Positions 50,801 to 60,481 of a stretch of DNA of 64,000 nt are shown here, piece by piece. Position numbers and translations under genes: made by a program. Source of the DNA: Lactococcus sp. S-13 (GTDB taxonomy: Bacteria > Bacillota > Bacilli > Lactobacillales > Streptococcaceae); NCBI RefSeq assembly GCF_004210295.1, contig NZ_SDAK01000001.1, positions 1,798,001 through 1,862,000 on the forward strand. Reading direction: 5' to 3'. Each line of letters begins with the position of its first letter. Position 1 is the stretch's first letter. The notes beneath the pieces are model-generated. The model was not told the origin of the DNA and did not search any database. It saw only the letters and a list, made by a program, of their open reading frames with translations.

Positions 50801-52009
50801 ATGAACAATAATATTGCAGTAAAAGTAGAACACGTTAGTAAATCCTTTCGATTACCCACTGAAGCCACAAATAGCTTAAGAACGCTCCTTGTCAATCAAT
50901 TACGCGGTGTGAAAGGCTATAAAGAGCAACATATCCTTAAAGATATTGATTTTGAAGTGAAAAAAGGAGACTTTTTTGGGATTGTTGGACGAAATGGATC
51001 AGGAAAATCAACACTTCTTAAAATAATCTCACAAATCTACACACCAGAAAAAGGGACAGTAAGCGTTAATGGAAAACTAGTTAGCTTTATTGAACTTGGC
51101 GTTGGATTTAACCCAGAACTTACAGGTAGAGAAAACGTCTACCTTAATGGGGCCATGCTTGGTTTTTCTCGCCAAGAAATTGACGAAATGTACGACGAAA
51201 TCGTAGATTTTGCCGAACTACACGAGTTCATGAACCAAAAACTCAAAAATTATTCCAGCGGAATGCAAGTCCGTCTGGCGTTTTCTGTTGCCATCAAAGC
51301 ACGTGGAGACGTTCTTGTCTTGGATGAAGTTCTTGCCGTTGGGGATGAAGCCTTCCAAAAGAAATGTAATGACTACTTTTTGGAGCGAAGAGATTCAGGA
51401 AAAACGACCATTTTAGTCACTCACGATATGGGCGCAGTAAAAAAATACTGTAATAAAGCAATCTACATCAAGCAAGGGTTGATTGAAGAATCAGGAAGCC
51501 CAGAAAAAGTAGCCATGAGATATTCTTTAGACAATGCTAACCGAGTGCAACAAGTAGAAAAGGAAGAGAAAAAAGAACTTCCAGCATCTAATATTAAAGA
51601 CCTAAAGTTAACTTTGCTATCTGATGAAATCACAAAAGAAGATGATGTTGTGAAATTTAATATCAGCTACGAAGTCCTAAAAGATATTCCCACTCATGTC
51701 GTATTTTCACTGACGGAGCTTGATCATAATTTTTGGCTTTATAATGATAATTCCACAGAAGACATGACATCAGGCAAAGGGAAATTTAATTACACCTATG
51801 AGTTCAAACTTGCGGGAATCAACAAGCAAAAAGTGAAACTTCAAGTATCAGTATTCAGTGAAGAAGATTTAATAGGATACATTCCTGAAACAGAATCTCC
51901 AGTTATTATCGTTGGTGCACAAGAAGAAGAAAAATTAAGCCGTAGAGATGAGCACTCTAGCACAGGAGTTCTTCAACGATCAGGTATTTGGAAATTGGAG
52001 AAGAAATAA
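50801..52009 (+). CDS. rgpD: Polysaccharide ABC transporter ATPase RgpD
   Basis: 402-residue Wzt/TagH-like ATPase. Walker A is GRNGSGKSTLLK (about 64-75), the ABC signature YSSGMQVRLAF (about 150-160), Walker B VLVLDEVLAVGD (about 170-181) and the switch His in VTHDMGA. A C-terminal beta-domain of about 140 residues, of the Wzt carbohydrate-binding type (from about 265), may recognise the glycan end. The ATG at 50801 follows GGAGA. Frames beginning inside rgpC are not used. It is 2 bp from rgpC. Confidence 0.94.
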   Translation: MNNNIAVKVEHVSKSFRLPTEATNSLRTLLVNQLRGVKGYKEQHILKDIDFEVKKGDFFGIVGRNGSGKSTLLKIISQIYTPEKGTVSVNGKLVSFIELGVGFNPELTGRENVYLNGAMLGFSRQEIDEMYDEIVDFAELHEFMNQKLKNYSSGMQVRLAFSVAIKARGDVLVLDEVLAVGDEAFQKKCNDYFLERRDSGKTTILVTHDMGAVKKYCNKAIYIKQGLIEESGSPEKVAMRYSLDNANRVQQVEKEEKKELPASNIKDLKLTLLSDEITKEDDVVKFNISYEVLKDIPTHVVFSLTELDHNFWLYNDNSTEDMTSGKGKFNYTYEFKLAGINKQKVKLQVSVFSEEDLIGYIPETESPVIIVGAQEEEKLSRRDEHSSTGVLQRSGIWKLEKK

Positions 52010-52010
52010 A

Positions 52011-53771
52011 ATGAAAAGGATTCTTCTCTTTGTACATTTCAACAAATATAATAATTTTTCTGATCACGTACTCTATACCTTAGAAAAAATGGCTCCACTT
52101 TTTGAGCGTATCGTTTTTATCAGTAATAGCCCATTTCCAGAAGGCAAAAAGTCTCTCATAAATCCATATATTACTGATTTTATTCAACGAGAAAATAAAG
52201 GATTTGACTTTGCAGCTTGGCGTGACGGAATGGAACTTGTAGGTCTTGAAAATCTTGAATCTTATGATTCATTGACCATTATGAATGACACTTGCTTTGG
52301 CCCCCTCTATGATATGTTACCTTATTATGAAAAATACGAGGCTAGCAATACAGATTTTTGGGGGATTACTAATCACAGAGCTTATGAAGAGTCAAGACGC
52401 CATTATTTTGAAGAGCACATTCAATCTTATTACAAAGTATTTAGTAAGAAAGTGATTCAATCTGAGCAATTCAAAAGTTTTTGGACGAACATTCAAGACT
52501 TTGAAAATGTTCAAGATGTTATCGATAATTATGAAGTTCAATCAACCACGGCATTTTTAAAAGCTGGCTTCCAGTATGAAAGTATTTTAGATACTAGAGA
52601 CTTAGATGATTCAAAGTTACTCCATCCCGATTTTTCATATTATGCACCAGATGTGATTTTGCAACGGAAAGTTCCGTTTATTAAAGTAAAAGCATTTCAA
52701 GGAACCGAGAATGCAGGAATTGCTAAGTATATGGTGGATTATATCGAAAAACAGACAAGCTACCCCGTAGAGCAATTGGTGGATCATCTAGCTACTGTTG
52801 GTTATCCAGACGCAAATTATATGCTAGCGAGAGGATATTTAAAACAGATAGAAAAAGTTTCGATTAGTAAAAAAATAGCAGTTCATTTGCACGTTTTTTA
52901 TCCAGATCTTCTCGTAGAGTTCTTGGAAGCATTTAAGAACTTTCACTTTGATTATGATTTGTACCTCACAACAAATACAAAAGATAAAGAAATAGTCATA
53001 AGAGAAGTACTCGAGCAACAAAATATTAAAGCGACATTAGTTCTTACATCAAACTATGGACGAGATGTGCTACCATTTTTATCACTAAAAGAAACACTCC
53101 GTAAATATGAAATTGTTGGTCATTTTCACACAAAACGTTCACTTGAAGCTGCATTCTTTGCTGGTGAATCATGGCGAACAGAGCTGATGAATATGTTGAT
53201 TAAACCAGCAGATAATATCATGTATAATTTTGAGAAAAACTCAAAATTAGGAATTGTTATTGCAGATATACCAACATTCTTCAGATTTAACAAAGTTGTA
53301 AATGCAGATAACGAAAATCAGATGATTGCTCCAATTATGAATGACATCTGGAAACGAATGAAAATGCGAAAAAAAGTGAATTTTCATGATATTACGACTT
53401 TCACTATGAGCTACGGCACCTTTTTCTGGGCAAAAACTGAAATTCTAGAACCTTTGTTCAATCTAGACATTATGGAAAGAGAAATTCCTAAAGAACCCCT
53501 TCCCCAAAATACTATTTTGCACGCCATTGAACGCATTTTAGTCTATATGGCCTGGGACAAAGATGAGCAGTTTAAAATTTCAAAAAATGAAGAGGAACTC
53601 ACAGCTTTCATTGATAACCGCACGCTCAATCAACGATTTTATATCAGTCCAGAAAATGTAAAAAATATCAGATTAAGGTTTGTCGCAAAATTATTAGTTA
53701 AAAAAATGATTAGATTTGTGAAATATCGAATTTATAAATTATTAGGCAAAGATCTAACCAACTTCACTTAA
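52011..53771 (+). CDS. rgpF: Rhamnan synthesis protein RgpF
   Basis: 586-residue glycosyltransferase of the RgpF family (PF05045 type), involved in extending the rhamnan. It has KRILLFVHFNKYNNFSDHVL, then NKGFDFAAWRDGMEL and IMNDTCFGPLYDM. The second half holds SNYGRDVLPFLSL and HFHTKRSLEAAF. GGAGAAG lies before the ATG at 52011. An upstream frame start within rgpD is not used. It is 1 bp after rgpD. No separate rgpE gene lies between rgpD and rgpF, unlike the streptococcal order. Confidence 0.9.
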   Translation: MKRILLFVHFNKYNNFSDHVLYTLEKMAPLFERIVFISNSPFPEGKKSLINPYITDFIQRENKGFDFAAWRDGMELVGLENLESYDSLTIMNDTCFGPLYDMLPYYEKYEASNTDFWGITNHRAYEESRRHYFEEHIQSYYKVFSKKVIQSEQFKSFWTNIQDFENVQDVIDNYEVQSTTAFLKAGFQYESILDTRDLDDSKLLHPDFSYYAPDVILQRKVPFIKVKAFQGTENAGIAKYMVDYIEKQTSYPVEQLVDHLATVGYPDANYMLARGYLKQIEKVSISKKIAVHLHVFYPDLLVEFLEAFKNFHFDYDLYLTTNTKDKEIVIREVLEQQNIKATLVLTSNYGRDVLPFLSLKETLRKYEIVGHFHTKRSLEAAFFAGESWRTELMNMLIKPADNIMYNFEKNSKLGIVIADIPTFFRFNKVVNADNENQMIAPIMNDIWKRMKMRKKVNFHDITTFTMSYGTFFWAKTEILEPLFNLDIMEREIPKEPLPQNTILHAIERILVYMAWDKDEQFKISKNEEELTAFIDNRTLNQRFYISPENVKNIRLRFVAKLLVKKMIRFVKYRIYKLLGKDLTNFT

Positions 53772-53794
53772 AAACAAAGAAAAAAGGATTAACT

Positions 53795-55246
53795 GTGAAA
53801 AAATTACCAAAATTAAAAATCGAGACGCTATTTCTTGTATTAGCAATCTTGTTTGGCGTACTCACATCAGTTATTCAACCGATATTTTCTGCTCCTGACG
53901 AATATACACATTTCAAATATGCTTATAGTATTTTTGACTCAAATCCGAAGAGGGTATTTTCAGAAATTGATCGTCAAATTTCATTGCTTCCCAATCAACC
54001 TAGTCAAAGTGAAGAAAAACTGGCCACAGAGAGTGCTACCGCACTTCCAGCACCAGAAAGTAAGCTTCAAAGAGGCTATCAAACAGGGAATTTTTTGAAA
54101 CAAACCTTCTCAAAGACACTACCTGTCGAAAAGAATTTGAGAATGAAAATTAGCTTCGGTGATATAAAATGGCTCCCGCAAGCAATAGGAATGCTAATTG
54201 GGAGAATTATACATCCAAGTGTCGGTGTCATAGTTCTAGCAGGACGTTTGTTTAACCTCTTTGTTTACAGCGTTGCCATTTACTTTGCTATCAAGAAAGC
54301 TAAAATGGGACAGTGGACAATGGCAGCAGTTGCTTTGCTTCCGATGAGTATTCAACAAGCGGCGTCTTTGTCGTATGATGTTCTCTATTATGTTGCCATA
54401 TTTGTTGCATTTTCTCTACTGACTAATTTTTGGGTAAGAAAAAATCCACTCGATTGGAAGGGATATGTCTACACATTACTGACTATTGTACTTCTTTTGA
54501 TTCCTAAAGAGGGCGGCTTAGCTTTAGGGTTATTCTTTATCACAGTCCCAACAATTTTATTTGGTAAAAATAATTTTACCAAGCTTCTTGATTCATTTTG
54601 GAAAGGATGTGCTAAACATAAAAAACTTACGGCTCTCGCTATAATATTTATTTTTTTAGCCTACATCCTATATGAATTTAAAAATTATGGAGGAGCTTTT
54701 AGAGGTTTACAAGTCCTTTTTAATACTTTCTTTAGATCGGATCTCTATACTGATTTAGATAATCTTCTCGTCACTGGGATGATTGGGAATTTTGGACAAC
54801 TGACTTATCGTTTGCCTGCTTGGCTTGTCGTTCTTAATTTTATTTTCTTATTTATCTTATTGCTGGCTGAAAATAAGCAAAAGATAGAAATGAGAACAGC
54901 AGTCGCTGGATTATTGATTTTCCTAGCAGTTCCAGTCATGATTGCAGTTGGAATGTTTAAAGGATGGACTAGAAATACCTTGAATTTACCACAGGCCATG
55001 GTGAGCTTGGGAGGTCAAGGAAGATATTACACACCATTCCTAATTACATTGATTCCATTCGGAATATATATGAAAAAATACCTCAACATTGTTACTAAAG
55101 AAACAACAATTAGAACGATGTTTAAAGGGATGATGCTTTTTAATCTGGTTTACTTCTTAATTTTAACAGTACTCTATTATTACACAAAAGATTTAGGAGT
55201 TAATTTATTACCAGAACTTTCTCAACATTTAAGAGGATTATTTTAA
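53795..55246 (+). CDS. DUF2142 polytopic membrane protein, copy 1
   Basis: 483-residue membrane protein starting with GTG, 7 nt after AAAGGA. The first external loop reads PIFSAPDEYTHFKYAYS (about 30-46), with the Asp-Glu pair expected of GT-C type glycosyltransferases using polyprenyl-phosphate sugars. About eleven helices follow, with a conserved NLPQAMVSLGGQGRYYTPFL near residue 400. It probably transfers side-chain sugars to the glycan outside the membrane. The GT2/DUF2304 pair downstream could supply the donor. A paralogue lies at 61946. Confidence 0.82.
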   Translation: MKKLPKLKIETLFLVLAILFGVLTSVIQPIFSAPDEYTHFKYAYSIFDSNPKRVFSEIDRQISLLPNQPSQSEEKLATESATALPAPESKLQRGYQTGNFLKQTFSKTLPVEKNLRMKISFGDIKWLPQAIGMLIGRIIHPSVGVIVLAGRLFNLFVYSVAIYFAIKKAKMGQWTMAAVALLPMSIQQAASLSYDVLYYVAIFVAFSLLTNFWVRKNPLDWKGYVYTLLTIVLLLIPKEGGLALGLFFITVPTILFGKNNFTKLLDSFWKGCAKHKKLTALAIIFIFLAYILYEFKNYGGAFRGLQVLFNTFFRSDLYTDLDNLLVTGMIGNFGQLTYRLPAWLVVLNFIFLFILLLAENKQKIEMRTAVAGLLIFLAVPVMIAVGMFKGWTRNTLNLPQAMVSLGGQGRYYTPFLITLIPFGIYMKKYLNIVTKETTIRTMFKGMMLFNLVYFLILTVLYYYTKDLGVNLLPELSQHLRGLF

Positions 55247-55424
55247 TCTGCGGCGAGACTTTGGGGGATTTTCTTGTACGAAATGAAGAAAATGCTTCAT
55301 AAATTTAAGAAAAGAAGATATACTATATATTAGTATGATTAAAAAGCGTAGAATGCAAAGGGAGTTTTGCATTTTATCTTGTATGTGAAGAAGGGCTTTA
55401 TGAAAAGAAAGGAATTTTTGTTAA
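55247..55424. promoter_or_regulatory. Internal promoter and leader of the variable polysaccharide region
   Basis: TTCATA (55296-55301), a 17-nt spacer and TATACT (about 55319-55324). The leader hairpin AATGCAAA-GGGAG-TTTTGCATT (about 55352-55372) is a possible attenuator. A 15-codon frame (MKKGFMKRKEFLLND) ends over the next start codon. These are tentative. Confidence 0.45.
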
Positions 55425-56162
55425 ATGACTGAGACTGAGGATAAGAAGATATTATTAGTCATTCCTGCCTATAACGAGGGGGAAGGGATTGTGGATAACA
55501 TAAAAGTAGTAGAGGACTACAAGAAACAATCTCCGTATCATCTGGATTATGTAGTAATCAATGATGGATCGACAGATAATGAAGAAGAAGTCTTGAGAGC
55601 TCATAATATTAACCATGTTGAGCTCATTCAGAATCTTGGGATTGGTGGTGCCGTTCAAACGGGCTATATGTACGCTTTTGAAAATAATTATGATATTGCG
55701 GTGCAGTTTGATGGAGACGGTCAACATGATATTCATTCTTTGCCTCAACTTTTAGAACCAATTATAAACGATGAAGCAGATTTTACAGTTGGTTCAAGAT
55801 TTATAGATGATAGTAACTCTGAATTTAAATCTTCAAAATCACGTCAGATGGGAATCAAAATTTTGTCCTTCTTGATTTATACGACCTCAAAAATAAAGAT
55901 TCAAGATGTTACAAGTGGCTATCGCGCTGGAAACCGTAAAGTCATTGAACAATTTGTCAAAAGATACCCTAGACAGTATCCAGAACCAGAAACCTATATG
56001 CATCTTTTTGCTCAGAATATTCGCGTAAAAGAAGTTGGGGTTCGAATGTTTGAGCGTACAACAGGTGTGTCCAGTATCAATATGATAAAAGGTGTAAATT
56101 ATATGATCAGTGTTTCTTTGTCCATTATTGCTAGCTCATTGTTAGGAGGGGAGAAAGTATGA
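55425..56162 (+). CDS. Polyprenol-phosphate glycosyltransferase (DPM1-like GT2)
   Basis: 245-residue GT2 enzyme that probably loads a sugar onto undecaprenyl phosphate. It has the N-terminal ILLVIPAYNEGEGIVDNI (9-26), VINDGSTDN (about 44-52), AVQFDGDGQHDIHSL (the DxD site, about 88-102) and VTSGYRAGNRKVIEQF (about 162-177). It lacks the C-terminal helices of GtrB-type proteins. Instead, the next gene (DUF2304) supplies a small membrane partner, with an ATGA overlap. Confidence 0.85.
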   Translation: MTETEDKKILLVIPAYNEGEGIVDNIKVVEDYKKQSPYHLDYVVINDGSTDNEEEVLRAHNINHVELIQNLGIGGAVQTGYMYAFENNYDIAVQFDGDGQHDIHSLPQLLEPIINDEADFTVGSRFIDDSNSEFKSSKSRQMGIKILSFLIYTTSKIKIQDVTSGYRAGNRKVIEQFVKRYPRQYPEPETYMHLFAQNIRVKEVGVRMFERTTGVSSINMIKGVNYMISVSLSIIASSLLGGEKV

Positions 56163-56542
56163 TGCCTATACAGCTTCGTATAATTGCAATTGCTTTAGCA
56201 GTCCTTTTCTTTGGCTACATCATCAGATTAGTGAGGAAAGACAGAGCAGAAATTCGTCATATGTTGAAATGGCTAATTCTCGCTTTAATGATATTATTTG
56301 GTGCAATTTTTTCAAATACTGCTAGCCAACTTGCCCATTTTTTAGGGATTAAAACCTTGACCTCTTTAGCACTATTTATTTTGGTAGGTGCTCTATTGAC
56401 GATTTCACTAAAATATCAAATGTCACTCATTTCAGCTGAAAAACAAATAAAAAATCTCATTCAAGAAATCTCTTTGCTAAAAAAAGAAGTTTATGAGAGA
56501 AATACAGAGGTAAAGAATCAAGGTAGGAAAAATAATGAGTAA
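56159..56542 (+). CDS. DUF2304 small membrane protein
   Basis: 127-residue protein with three hydrophobic helices (about 5-22, 38-55 and 67-85) and a C-terminal coiled coil (KQIKNLIQEISLLKKEVYER). DUF2304 proteins regularly follow DPM1-like transferases and are thought to anchor or assist them. It overlaps the upstream gene by 4 bp and the downstream gene by 8 bp, which indicates tight coupling. Confidence 0.82.
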   Translation: MMPIQLRIIAIALAVLFFGYIIRLVRKDRAEIRHMLKWLILALMILFGAIFSNTASQLAHFLGIKTLTSLALFILVGALLTISLKYQMSLISAEKQIKNLIQEISLLKKEVYERNTEVKNQGRKNNE

Positions 56543-57329
56543 TTCCAATATACACACATTCGTTATATGCGCATACAAGGAAACACCATACTTAGAAGAA
56601 TGTATTGAATCAATCATGGCACAGACCTCAGTTAAAAGTAATTTATCAGGAGTGGTTATGTATACTTCCACTCCTAATGATTATATTGTAAATGTTTCCG
56701 AAAAGTATAATCTTCAGGTAAACAGCGGCGCGGGTGGAAGCATCGGGAAAGACTGGAACGGGGCATTAGCAACAGTTAAAACTAAATATGCTACGATTGT
56801 TCATCAGGATGATATATACGATGTAGACTATGGTAGAACAATAATTAGTGCATTCGAGTCTCAAGAAAACCGCAATATTGTTTTTTCTAACTATTATGAA
56901 ATTGATGAAAAATCAAATATTAGGGAAAGAAATACTAACTTGAAGATAAAGAGTATTGGATTGAAACTACTCTCTCTTTGTAAGAGTAAAAAGTATCAGA
57001 GACGTGTATACTCGTTTGGAAATTTTATCTGTTGTCCAGCGGTTTCCTATAACATGGAAAGACTAAGAGACTTTAGGTTCGATGAGGACATGAAGATGGC
57101 TGTAGACTGGGATGCTTGGGAAAGAATAATGGAGGTTTCGGGAAATATAGAATATATCCCGAAAAGATTGATGGGACATCGAATCCATAGTGAATCAGAG
57201 ACGACAAATAATACTCTGGATAAAAATAGAGAAAAAGAAGAGTATCAAATGTTCCTAAGATATTGGAGCAAGCCCATGGCGAAGTTTCTAATGAAATTTT
57301 ATACGAATAATCAAAAAGGAAATGTATAG
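56535..57329 (+). CDS. Glycosyltransferase family 2
   Basis: 264-residue GT-A enzyme of the wall-polysaccharide cluster. It has the N-terminal HTFVICAYKETPYLEECIES (7-26), a nucleotide-sugar site with SIGKDWNGALA and the metal region VHQDDIYDVDYG (about 93-104). The C-terminal WDAWERIMEVSG holds the probable acidic base. The sugar is unknown. Base composition is clearly AT-richer than that of the rml/rgp genes, with many ATA and AGA codons, suggesting transfer. Confidence 0.82.
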   Translation: MSNSNIHTFVICAYKETPYLEECIESIMAQTSVKSNLSGVVMYTSTPNDYIVNVSEKYNLQVNSGAGGSIGKDWNGALATVKTKYATIVHQDDIYDVDYGRTIISAFESQENRNIVFSNYYEIDEKSNIRERNTNLKIKSIGLKLLSLCKSKKYQRRVYSFGNFICCPAVSYNMERLRDFRFDEDMKMAVDWDAWERIMEVSGNIEYIPKRLMGHRIHSESETTNNTLDKNREKEEYQMFLRYWSKPMAKFLMKFYTNNQKGNV

Positions 57330-57335
57330 GGTCAA

Positions 57336-58319
57336 ATGAAAGATAAAACACCACTAGTATCAATAATAGTCCCAGTATATAATGCAGAAGAGTACTTAGA
57401 GGAATGTTTAGATTCAATATTAAATCAAACCTATACCAACTTAGAGGTTATACTAATAAATGATGGCTCTAGCGATAATTCTCTTAATATTATACAAGAA
57501 TATGCTGAAAAAGAATCAAGAATTATTTTCTTCACAATTGATAATTCAGGGCCCGGCGTTTGTAGAAACGTTGGACTTGATAAATTTAGTGGTGAGTTTC
57601 TAATGTTTATAGATTCGGACGATATCATTTGTAGTGATTTAGTTGATGTGTTAATTAATAAACTAGAAGATACTTCCGAGATGGCGATGTGTAAATTTTC
57701 CAAAGATGTTAATAAAATATCGAAAGGGACGAAATTTGTAGAAAATCAAACTTCTATATTTGCAGACAGCATAAAGGCTATTTACAGACCTGGATTTGCG
57801 TCATCGGGTCCTTGCGCCAAGCTTTATGGAAAGAAAATATTTAGTGAGTTGCGCTTCCCAGATATCACAATGTACGAGGATGCTGCAATAAGTTTACAAG
57901 TTTTATCTCTTGCCTCAAAAATAACCTTTGTTGATTACTATGGCTATTATTATCGCTTTAACCCTGAAAGTATAACAAACAAAAAAGTTTCAGAACGAAA
58001 TTTTGCAATAATTGAAAAAACAAGAATAGTTTTAGACTTTGTAAAGACTGAACATCCAGAAGCGTTCGATTCTGTAAAAAGAATTTGTATTAATGATAAT
58101 GACTATGTGATGATTGAATGTGTAAGGGATAGTAGTGAAGTTTCAAACAAGCTTTTTGATCAACTTCTTCAACAAAATAGAGATTTATCCAGAGGTTTGG
58201 GAGGAAGAAAATTGGTTTATATCAATCGATTAGCCTTGAGAGTAACTCTTAAAATTGTTGGGAAAGTGTACTACAATGATTTTATAAGGAATATCTTTAA
58301 GAAAGTTTTGGGTATATAA
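57336..58319 (+). CDS. Glycosyltransferase family 2
   Basis: 327-residue GT-A enzyme with the textbook start PLVSIIVPVYNAEEYLEECL (5-24), LINDGSSDNS (about 45-54) and MFIDSDDIICSDL (DxD, about 91-103). ITMYEDAAISLQVLS carries the catalytic acid (ED). The C terminus is basic and may contact the membrane. The specific sugar is unknown. It lies between another GT2 gene and a Stealth gene with very short spacers, in one operon. Confidence 0.85.
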   Translation: MKDKTPLVSIIVPVYNAEEYLEECLDSILNQTYTNLEVILINDGSSDNSLNIIQEYAEKESRIIFFTIDNSGPGVCRNVGLDKFSGEFLMFIDSDDIICSDLVDVLINKLEDTSEMAMCKFSKDVNKISKGTKFVENQTSIFADSIKAIYRPGFASSGPCAKLYGKKIFSELRFPDITMYEDAAISLQVLSLASKITFVDYYGYYYRFNPESITNKKVSERNFAIIEKTRIVLDFVKTEHPEAFDSVKRICINDNDYVMIECVRDSSEVSNKLFDQLLQQNRDLSRGLGGRKLVYINRLALRVTLKIVGKVYYNDFIRNIFKKVLGI

Positions 58320-58321
58320 GT

Positions 58322-59329
58322 ATGAATGAAAAGATAGATTTTGTCGTAACATATTTAGATGGAGCAGATCCTGCTTGGATTAAAGAAAGAGATGAACATA
58401 GATATCTTCAAGCGAAAGGGACTCAGCATGAAAATGGAAATAGTAGATATAGAAATATGGAAAATTTCCATTTCTTTTTACGTGCAATTGAAAAATATGC
58501 CCCATGGGTAAACAAAATACATGTCGTGACATGGGGCCACACACCTGAGTGGCTAAACACAAAACATCCGAAAATAAATGTGGTAAATCATAAAGATTTT
58601 ATTCCAGAAGAGTATCTACCTACTTTTAATTCAAATGCTATAGAGTTTAGTTTTGATAAGATACCTGGAATTTCAGAACATTTCGTTAATTTTAATGATG
58701 ATATGTTTTTAAACGCCCCTATGGCTCCAACAGATTTTTTTGAAAAAGGACTACCGCGCTTACAAATCATGTATGCTCCATTCATGCCAAGTGATGCTCT
58801 GTTTTCAAATAATATATTGGCACTAAATAAAGTTGTTAGTTCAAAGTATTTAATAAATAAGAAAATGTTCTCTCTAAAAAATGGACTATTTGCAACCTTG
58901 TCAAATATTTATTTGCTCCCAATGCTTAGATATTATGGTAAGTTTATAGGCTTCAGGGAAGATCACCTACCAGCTCCCCATACTAAAAGTATATATGCCA
59001 AACTCAGAGAAAGTCTTCCAGAATATTTTGATTTTGTGGGAAAAAGCAAATTTAGAAATTCTCAAGATATCAAGAGTGTGTCTCATTGGTTGATGTTGGA
59101 TTACGCACGAGCAACCAATCAATTTCTTCCAACAAATTCTTTTACATTTGGGAAGCTTGTCAACTTGTCAACTTCAATAAATTTTGAGTTACTGTTTAAA
59201 AGTAAATATAAAGTTCTGTGCCTAGAAGATGGTGATTTTATAGACGAAAATGAATTCTATGAGATTGTAAGCATAATGAATGATGCCTTTTTGAAAAAAT
59301 TCCCAAATAAAAGTGTATTTGAAAAATAG
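58322..59329 (+). CDS. Stealth-family hexose-1-phosphate transferase
   Basis: 335-residue cytosolic enzyme of the Stealth family, which transfers sugar-1-phosphate to build phosphodiester-linked glycans. CR1 is IDFVVTYLDGADPAW (5-19) and CR2 spans about 40-125, with YRNMENFHFFLRAIEKYAPW, VTWGHTPEW and FVNFNDDMFL (the Asp pair). CR3 is EDHLPAPHTKSIY (about 219-231) and CR4 lies near the C terminus. It suggests that the wall polysaccharide has phosphodiester links, as in the lactococcal pellicle polymer. Confidence 0.88.
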   Translation: MNEKIDFVVTYLDGADPAWIKERDEHRYLQAKGTQHENGNSRYRNMENFHFFLRAIEKYAPWVNKIHVVTWGHTPEWLNTKHPKINVVNHKDFIPEEYLPTFNSNAIEFSFDKIPGISEHFVNFNDDMFLNAPMAPTDFFEKGLPRLQIMYAPFMPSDALFSNNILALNKVVSSKYLINKKMFSLKNGLFATLSNIYLLPMLRYYGKFIGFREDHLPAPHTKSIYAKLRESLPEYFDFVGKSKFRNSQDIKSVSHWLMLDYARATNQFLPTNSFTFGKLVNLSTSINFELLFKSKYKVLCLEDGDFIDENEFYEIVSIMNDAFLKKFPNKSVFEK

Positions 59330-59364
59330 TGCTGAACTTAAAACTAAAAGGATTATGATATAAA

Positions 59365-60468
59365 GTGGAAAATAATAATATATTATTTGTCGTTCCTTCG
59401 TGGAATCTTGGTGGTACCGAAATGGTAAATATCGCAGTAGCAAATAAATTGGCCGAAAAACATGAAGTGGCTATTTTTACTCTATCAGCTCCTGAAAATG
59501 AATATTTACAAGCAAACTGTCCAGTATATGGACAAAGCGATTTAAATTTTAGGATATTTACAGGGGTTAGTGGTATATTAGGGATGCTACGTTTAGATTT
59601 ATGTAACCGTATGTGGATGGCAAGAGAAGCAAAAAAAATCACAAGGTTAGCACAAAAACTAAAGAATCAAGTAGTAATTGTAAGCAGTGGAAGTATATAT
59701 CTAATCCCATTTTTAAAGAAGCAAAATCCAAATAAAAAAATTATTGCTTGGTGTCATTTTAGCGCTGATACATATTTAAATGGATATTTACGATATACAA
59801 CTAATTTTTGGATTAAAGGTCTCAGGGCTGCTGATGAGGTAGTTTGTCTCACTCCTAAAGATAAAGAAAAATTCTTGGAAATAAATAAGAACACACGGGT
59901 TATTAATAACCCTTTGACTTTGGATAATAATGAGATTTCGAGCCTTGATAGCAAAATTATTTCTTGGACAGGAAGAATAGCAAATCCACACAAAGGTATA
60001 GACTATTTAGCAAAAATTGCAGGAAAGCTTCCTGAATCTTGGAAGATATCAGTAGCTGGTGATGGCGATATGGAATTACTAGAAAAATATCTAGCAGCTA
60101 ACAATGCACAAAACAAAGTAGTTCTACGGGGAAGTATTTCTGGAGACGAATTAAAAAAACACTATTTAAATAGCTCCATTTATTTAATGACATCGAGGTC
60201 TGAAGGGTTTGGATTAGTTCTTGTAGAAGCGATGAGTTTTGGCTTACCAATTGTAGCCTTTAAACAAAGTAGTAGTGAATATGTTTTAGATTCAGGGAAT
60301 TCAGGAGTTCTTGTTGAAAATGGAAATATAGAGGCAATGGTTGAGGCGTTGGAAGAGTTTATTGATGATATTGAAAAAAGACAATCTTATCAAAAAAAGT
60401 CGTTGAAGAGAGTAGAGGAATTTATGATAGACAAGGTTGCAAAAGAGTGGGAAAGGCTAATCTTTTGA
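59365..60468 (+). CDS. Glycosyltransferase family 4
   Basis: 367-residue GT-B enzyme. The N-terminal domain has the acceptor loop FVVPSWNLGGTEMVN (8-22). The C-terminal domain has SWTGRIANPHKGIDYLAKI (about 194-212) and the donor-phosphate motif SRSEGFGLVLVEAMSFGLP (about 275-293). It starts with GTG, after AAAAGG at some distance. The sugar donor is unknown. It is part of the AT-rich polysaccharide operon. Confidence 0.87.
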   Translation: MENNNILFVVPSWNLGGTEMVNIAVANKLAEKHEVAIFTLSAPENEYLQANCPVYGQSDLNFRIFTGVSGILGMLRLDLCNRMWMAREAKKITRLAQKLKNQVVIVSSGSIYLIPFLKKQNPNKKIIAWCHFSADTYLNGYLRYTTNFWIKGLRAADEVVCLTPKDKEKFLEINKNTRVINNPLTLDNNEISSLDSKIISWTGRIANPHKGIDYLAKIAGKLPESWKISVAGDGDMELLEKYLAANNAQNKVVLRGSISGDELKKHYLNSSIYLMTSRSEGFGLVLVEAMSFGLPIVAFKQSSSEYVLDSGNSGVLVENGNIEAMVEALEEFIDDIEKRQSYQKKSLKRVEEFMIDKVAKEWERLIF

Positions 60469-60481
60469 TAGGTATAAATAA

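Noticed and set aside
51702-51722. Further CTGACG repeat copy in rgpD
   Set aside because: Only the 8-base core CACTGACGG matches, the AGAGAAAAT part is missing, and it encodes ordinary RgpD sequence.
59238-59642. Minus-strand frame of 134 codons over the GT4 gene start
   Set aside because: It is antisense to a recognised glycosyltransferase and lacks initiation signals.
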